Assembly (NCBI GenBank): GCA_002104895.1
Contig: MCFG01000344.1
Span: 64,001-76,850, forward strand
Direction of reading: 5' to 3'
DNA: 12,850 bases
Source of the DNA: Anaeromyces robustus
Taxonomy: Eukaryota; Neocallimastigomycota; Neocallimastigomycetes; Neocallimastigales; Neocallimastigaceae
In this document: piece after piece, positions 10,193 to 12,850 of the stretch
How the letters are laid out: each line of letters begins with the position of its first letter
Position numbering within the stretch: position 1 is the first letter of the stretch
Made by a program: the position numbers and the translations under genes
The notes under the pieces: model-generated
Databases searched by the model: none
The model's input: the letters and a program-made list of their open reading frames with translations, nothing else
Told to the model about the DNA's origin: nothing

Positions 10193-10218
10193 TTAATGTC
10201 GTTGTTGATACCGTTACA

Positions 10219-10231
10219 ATACCCCCCTTCG
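10219..10231 (-). other. Polypurine tract of element 1
   Basis: Read on the minus strand, a purine run with GGGGGG ends at the base before the TGTAACG of the 3' LTR. This is where a plus-strand primer is expected and it fixes the element orientation. Upstream of it a motif close to CCAGACGA (plus, 10234-10250) is shared with element 2. Confidence 0.7.
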
Positions 10232-10483
10232 AAGATCGGATTCCAGACGATCAATAGAATAGAAAACCTTGTCTAAAATGGAAATCAGAATCTGTAAGTT
10301 GCGAATAACCGAAAACTATAACGAAAACTAAAGAAAACTAAGAAAAAAACAAAAATATTATTCACACTAAGAGCTGTCCAATGCAAGCGAGTTGTATGCT
10401 AAGAAGTAGTTTCCAAAATCTAAAAAAGGTAGTTTCTAGCGATTCAAGAGCGATATCAGAGAGTTTAATAGTCCAAAAAGTAG

Positions 10484-10591
10484 CTAACATCCTCCTCTTG
10501 ATAGAAATGCACTTATTTTGATGACTTTTTCCTTAATTCTTGATGGATGAGTGCACTCAAAACCTTTAGGTCCAAAGCTCGATGGATGCAT
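10484..10591 (-). other. 35-codon open frame in element 1, ending in a second purine tract
   Basis: An ATG at 10591 opens a 35-residue frame ending AFLSRGGC and TAG. Its last codons lie on the purine run CAAGAGGAGGATG, which resembles the tract before the LTR of element 2. It could be the tail of an ancestral polyprotein with its polypurine tract, or chance. The rest of the internal region (10232-10732) holds no coding sequence I can recognise. Confidence 0.25.
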
Positions 10592-10688
10592 TATCGTTCA
10601 GAAAAATTTTCATAATTATTGAAATTTCTAAATTTTAATATTAAATAATAAAATTAATAATGTTAACAATGGTTACGTTGACAAAGGG

Positions 10689-10774
10689 ATACTACAACAA
10701 GGTAGTGAATGTTTTGCAACGGGAGTCATTATTGTAACGAACTTAGTGAGAAATTCACTAGGTTGTTGTAGTAT
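10689..10774 (-). promoter_or_regulatory. Inverted repeat bracketing the 5' LTR/leader junction (U5-leader stem)
   Basis: The 22 nt at 10689-10710, in the leader, are the reverse complement of 10753-10774, in the LTR end, at 20 of 22 positions. Between them are the LTR terminus and the place where a primer-binding site should be. In element-sense RNA this makes a stem around the junction, like the U5-leader stems known in retroviruses. The leader starts ATAATGACTCCCG and has no TGG next to the LTR, so a standard tRNA 3'-end primer site is not evident. Confidence 0.6.
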
Positions 10775-11304
10775 TTCAATAATTAAAATAAAATAAACAA
10801 ACAAAATAAATAACACAATATTAAAACATAATGTTCATGGATTCATTTTGTATTTTATTTAATATTTAAATATTTAATATTTTTCTTATTAATAATGACT
10901 CAAAGAGTAAAAATAATATTAATACATTTCTTTTATATTCAAGACTTATTCTAAATCATTACGTGATTGGTTTACTTATTTAAATAACAAAATATTTAAT
11001 TATTTAACTATTACTATAATTAAGTGAATACATAATTAGTATCTAAATAAAATCGTATTTATATCTAAGTGAACGAATAACTAATATCTAAATAAATCTA
11101 ACTAAGTGAATGAATAATTATAGACTAAATAATTCTATTAATAAAATAAGTAAATGAACAAATGTATTAATAACTAAATAAATGAATAATTTTCCAAATC
11201 AAAAAGGTAAAAGTAGGATTCGAACCAGTGATATCTATGATAAAGGTAGAAGTAGTTACCGTTGAGCCACGAAGTTCCTTAATGTCGTTGTTGATACCGT
11301 TACA
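10733..11304 (-). repeat. LTR of element 1 (5' LTR in element orientation)
   Basis: This 572-bp LTR matches 9647-10218, with the same tRNA-like segment and TGTAACG/CGTTACA ends. Its outer end interrupts a gag reading frame of another element at 11305. A frame from the gag continues 31 codons into the LTR, so a longer translation across this junction is chimeric. Confidence 0.93.
11206..11278 (-). promoter_or_regulatory. tRNA-like A/B box segment in the second LTR copy
   Basis: This is the same segment as at 10120-10192. The A box is at 11259-11269, the B box at 11216-11226 and the TTTTT equivalent at 11201-11205. In this 5' LTR position a Pol III start would read into the element. Confidence 0.65.
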
Positions 11305-11531
11305 GATAGTGACTTGTCTGTATGGTTCAGGAAGTGCCCTATATAGTACAAATACCTTTTCTTTTTCTTCGATCTGAATATTAAGCATTTCTAAGTTTTC
11401 AAATTTAGGATTTAGTTTGTTAATAAATCTTGATATATTTGTCTTAGGGTCATATTTCATATTATTTATTTCTTTGATTAAATCATTCCTTCTTGAAATA
11501 TTGTCCCCTAAGTAAATACTTTCTAATATGT
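11305..11531 (-). pseudogene. Fragment of a retrotransposon gag gene (copia-type, UBN2-like)
   Basis: On the minus strand an open frame fills the whole interval between two LTR borders, about 75 codons. It includes MKYDPKTNISRFINKLNP and, later, EEKEKVFVLYRALPEPYRQV. This layout, with a short helical stretch, an acidic turn, then a hydrophobic helix ending in LP.PY, is typical of capsid-type gag of Ty1/copia elements (UBN2 or Retrotran_gag_2 families). The frame is open on both sides of the in-frame Met at 11460, so that Met is not a start. The upstream part of the gene was displaced by the LTR at 11532 and the downstream part by the LTR ending at 11304. It is a dead remnant of a third retroelement that served as target DNA. 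Confidence 0.65.
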
Positions 11532-12004
11532 TGTAAAGAACAGAAGTCCAACAATAATAATTCTTAATAAACTTAAAAACACCTCAATATTAGAAAATAA
11601 ACAAGAATTATTGGACACAAACAAACAACAGGTTAGTATCAAATAATTTTATTTATTTTATTATTTCTTTGTTAATAAAAACTCGAATTTTCAAATGAGA
11701 AAATTCTTGAATATTTATAAACATTATTTCAAAATATTTTAATTACATTTTTCATGAGTTATTATATTCTAAATCTAATTGGTCTATTAACCTTTTTATA
11801 ATAAAATAATATTATCATTTAATACACTTTATAATATATTAATATATAATAAAATAATAATAAAAAAATAAAATAATAAAATAGTAAAAAATAAAAATAT
11901 AAATTTTAACAAAAGGCATTCCTGTGTATTGAACCCAGGAATACTGAGCAGAGTTCTAGAGCTTAACGAGTAAGCCAACTCTATAATTTCTAGTATTCGT
12001 TACA
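11532..12004 (-). repeat. 3' LTR of element 2
   Basis: 473 bp; on the minus strand it runs from TGTAACGAATACT to GTTCTTTACA. The start abuts the polypurine tract. The end is set by homology to the element 1 terminus (TGTAA.GAAC on plus) and by the gag frame, which is open exactly up to 11531. Only one copy is in the window, so the borders are inferred. It carries a tRNA-like segment near its start (11911-11985). AT-rich sequence fills the middle, with an interrupted inverted repeat around 11545-11616 (AATAATTCTT and AAGAATTATT). Confidence 0.75.
11911..11985 (-). promoter_or_regulatory. tRNA-like segment with A/B boxes in the element 2 LTR
   Basis: On the minus strand TGGCTTACTCG (11967-11977) matches 10 of 11 positions of the A-box consensus, and GTTCAATAC inside 11926-11935 is a perfect GWTCRANNC B-box core. 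The spacing is 43 nt, within one of that in element 1. A six-pair stem (TTCCTG with CAGGAA, 11919-11924 and 11936-11941) surrounds the B box like a T arm, though with a loop larger than normal. A TTTT follows at 11914-11911. No full cloverleaf forms, so it is not a functional tRNA gene. Confidence 0.55.
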
Positions 12005-12018
12005 TGGTCCTCCTCTAG
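12005..12018 (-). other. Polypurine tract of element 2
   Basis: On the minus strand CTAGAGGAGGACCA immediately precedes the LTR start TGTAACG. Just upstream lies the plus-strand motif GATTCGGATACCAGACGA (12019-12036), nearly the same as at the equivalent site in element 1. Confidence 0.7.
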
Positions 12019-12089
12019 GATTCGGATACCAGACGAATCTAGATAAAATTTTATTAAAATAAATTTAAAACTATCTAATATAAAAATTT

Positions 12090-12850
12090 TTATTTTTTAT
12101 TAAATTCCTTAAGAAGTTGATCACAGTTCAGATTTTTGACAGGTTCCCAAGAAGCTTCAGATATAGGGTAGCCTTTCCATTTGATTAAATATTGAGTTTT
12201 TCCATAATACTTTCTCTTGTCGAGTATTTCTTCTACTTCATATTCTTGCTCGTCGTTAATTATTATGGGAGGTGGAGCAGGAGGGTTTCTATTAAATCTA
12301 TCTTCGTAATATGGCTCTAAGCTAGAAACATGAACTACTGGATGTATCTTGATTGTTTTTGGTAATTCTAATTTATAAGAAACTTCAGAAATTTTTTCTA
12401 AAATTTTGTAGGGTCCTAATTTTCTGGGTTTAAATTTTTTATTGCCTTTGTGGATTATTAGTGAGCTGTCCAACCATACTTTATCACCAGTTTTAAATTC
12501 AGGAGGTTTGGATCTACGTTTATCTGCTTGTAGTTTCTGTGTTTCTATAGCCTTTTTCAGGTTTTCTTTTAGTTTCTTGTTTAGGTCTACGAAGTCTTTT
12601 GTCATTTCTTCGGTTCTGGGAATACAAGTTTGATCTGGAATTACTGGAGAGTGTCTTGGGTGATATCCATAATTGAGATAAAATGGTGAGAAGCCAGTTG
12701 AGTCTTGTAAAGAATTGTTGTAACTAAATTCAGCGAGGCAAAGAAATTGATTCCAATTTGTTCCTTTATAGTTGGTGAAGCATCTTAGATATTGTTCTAT
12801 AACGGAGTTCACCCTCTCCGTTTGCCCATTTGATTGGTGATTTGATAAAG
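12090..12850 (-). CDS. Ty3/gypsy polyprotein, integrase C-terminus with chromodomain (partial)
   Basis: The 252 visible residues are the end of a Pol polyprotein; the 5' part is off the window. At residues 7-13 NGQTERV is the conserved integrase block holding the catalytic Glu (Glu11) of the DDE core. Next come the end of the core (LAEFSYNNS, then [11 protein letters not shown]) and a basic linker. The GPY motif (KLGPYKIL) is near residue 145 and is followed by [13 protein letters not shown] complete chromodomain occupies about residues 203-252, with the YEVEEIL, LIKWKGY and SWEP blocks supplying the aromatic cage positions. Chromodomains of this kind direct integration to methylated-histone chromatin in chromoviruses. 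The frame is intact here, with no stop or frameshift. The frame has no ATG in the window and simply continues through 12850. It ends in TAA at 12092-12090, 86 bp before the LTR. Confidence 0.93.
   Translation of the reverse strand, partial: LSNHQSNGQTERVNSVIEQYLRCFTNYKGTNWNQFLCLAEFSYNNSLQDSTGFSPFYLNYGYHPRHSPVIPDQTCIPRTEEMTKDFVDLNKKLKENLKKAIETQKLQADKRRSKPPEFKTGDKVWLDSSLIIHKGNKKFKPRKLGPYKILEKISEVSYKLELPKTIKIHPVVHVSSLEPYYEDRFNRNPPAPPPIIINDEQEYEVEEILDKRKYYGKTQYLIKWKGYPISEASWEPVKNLNCDQLLKEFNKK

Larger units (their letters stand above)
9647..10218 (-). repeat. LTR of element 1 (3' LTR in element orientation)
   Basis: This is 572 bp with TGTAACG and CGTTACA ends, matching 10733-11304 throughout at offset 1086. 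In element orientation it begins with a tRNA-like segment (10120-10192), followed by AT-rich sequence with degenerate subrepeats, and ends near a small hairpin (TAGTGA, loop GAAAT, TCACTA at 9658-9674). It interrupts the duplicated host gene. Confidence 0.93.
9647..11304 (-). mobile_element. Element 1: small non-autonomous LTR retrotransposon (TRIM-like)
   Basis: Two direct repeats of 572 bp (9647-10218 and 10733-11304) flank 514 bp. I found no difference between the two LTRs, so the element or its last recombination is recent. The LTRs run TGTAACG to CGTTACA, with the canonical TG/CA ends inside a 7-bp terminal inverted repeat. Minus orientation follows from a polypurine tract (GAAGGGGGGTAT when read on minus) abutting the 10218 side. 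There is no gag, protease, reverse transcriptase or integrase, so enzymes must come from elsewhere; the related element 2 family is the obvious candidate. The flanks do not match: left is the host pseudogene (GCTAG), right is a gag fragment (GATAG). A 5-bp target duplication would be near-matched, but the surrounding loci differ. Confidence 0.9.
11532..12850 (-). mobile_element. Element 2: 3' part of a Ty3/gypsy chromovirus, cut by the window end
   Basis: In element orientation the window shows the integrase end with chromodomain (12850 to 12090), a short non-coding stretch (12089-12019), a polypurine tract (12018-12005) and the 3' LTR (12004-11532). The rest of pol, gag and the 5' LTR lie beyond the right edge. 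It inserted into the gag frame at 11531; the expected target duplication TATGT (11527-11531) cannot be checked here. Terminus and pre-tract motifs resemble those of element 1. Confidence 0.85.

Noticed and set aside
11167-11460. A single 97-residue minus-strand protein
   Set aside because: The first half is gag and the second half is LTR sequence including the tRNA-like segment. It is a chimera made by insertion.
12442-12633. A 63-residue plus-strand frame
   Set aside because: It lies antisense to the integrase coding sequence, which has clear conserved motifs.

Overview
The window looks like extremely AT-rich eukaryotic nuclear DNA. One long intronless gene encodes a secreted Asn/Asp/Lys/Glu-rich protein, the intergenic DNA is almost pure A/T with long homopolymer runs, and the right third is nested LTR retrotransposons, including a chromodomain Ty3/gypsy integrase. 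This combination fits an anaerobic gut fungus (Neocallimastigomycota) best. That is an inference from composition and protein style; another AT-rich fungus or amoeba is not excluded. There is no bacterial or phage signature.

Layout. 1-360 is a less AT-rich island without a recognisable gene. 361-1038 is featureless A/T. 1039-2278 is a near-perfect inverted repeat with arms of about 590 bp. Its 62-bp loop holds a 41-bp segment that recurs inverted just after the right arm. 2317-3145 is upstream DNA with a pyrimidine tract and a TATA-like run. 3146-7315 (+) is the only complete host gene, 1389 codons, with a signal peptide, an acidic body and a basic tail; its function is unknown. 7462-8187 is a (TAAAA)n tract of about 145 units. 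8223-9646 is a colinear second copy of the middle of the 3146-7315 gene (about 98% identical, no indels), cut off on the left at the tract and on the right by a retroelement.

The right third is nested retroelements, all oriented on the minus strand. Element 1 (9647-11304) is small and non-coding: two identical 572-bp LTRs around 514 bp, resembling a TRIM. Next, 11305-11531 is a fragment of a gag gene from another retrotransposon. Element 2 (11532 to the window end) is the 3' part of a Ty3/gypsy chromovirus: integrase C-terminus with GPY motif and chromodomain, polypurine tract and one 473-bp LTR. Elements 1 and 2 share the TGTAACG terminus and a motif upstream of the polypurine tract, so element 1 is probably a non-autonomous relative.

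The most notable signal is that both LTR families begin, on the minus strand, with a tRNA-like segment. It has Pol III A- and B-box matches at tRNA spacing followed by a T run. The architecture recalls the 5S-bearing LTRs of Cassandra TRIMs. Element 1 also has different loci on its two sides (host pseudogene on the left, gag on the right), which points to ectopic recombination between two copies.
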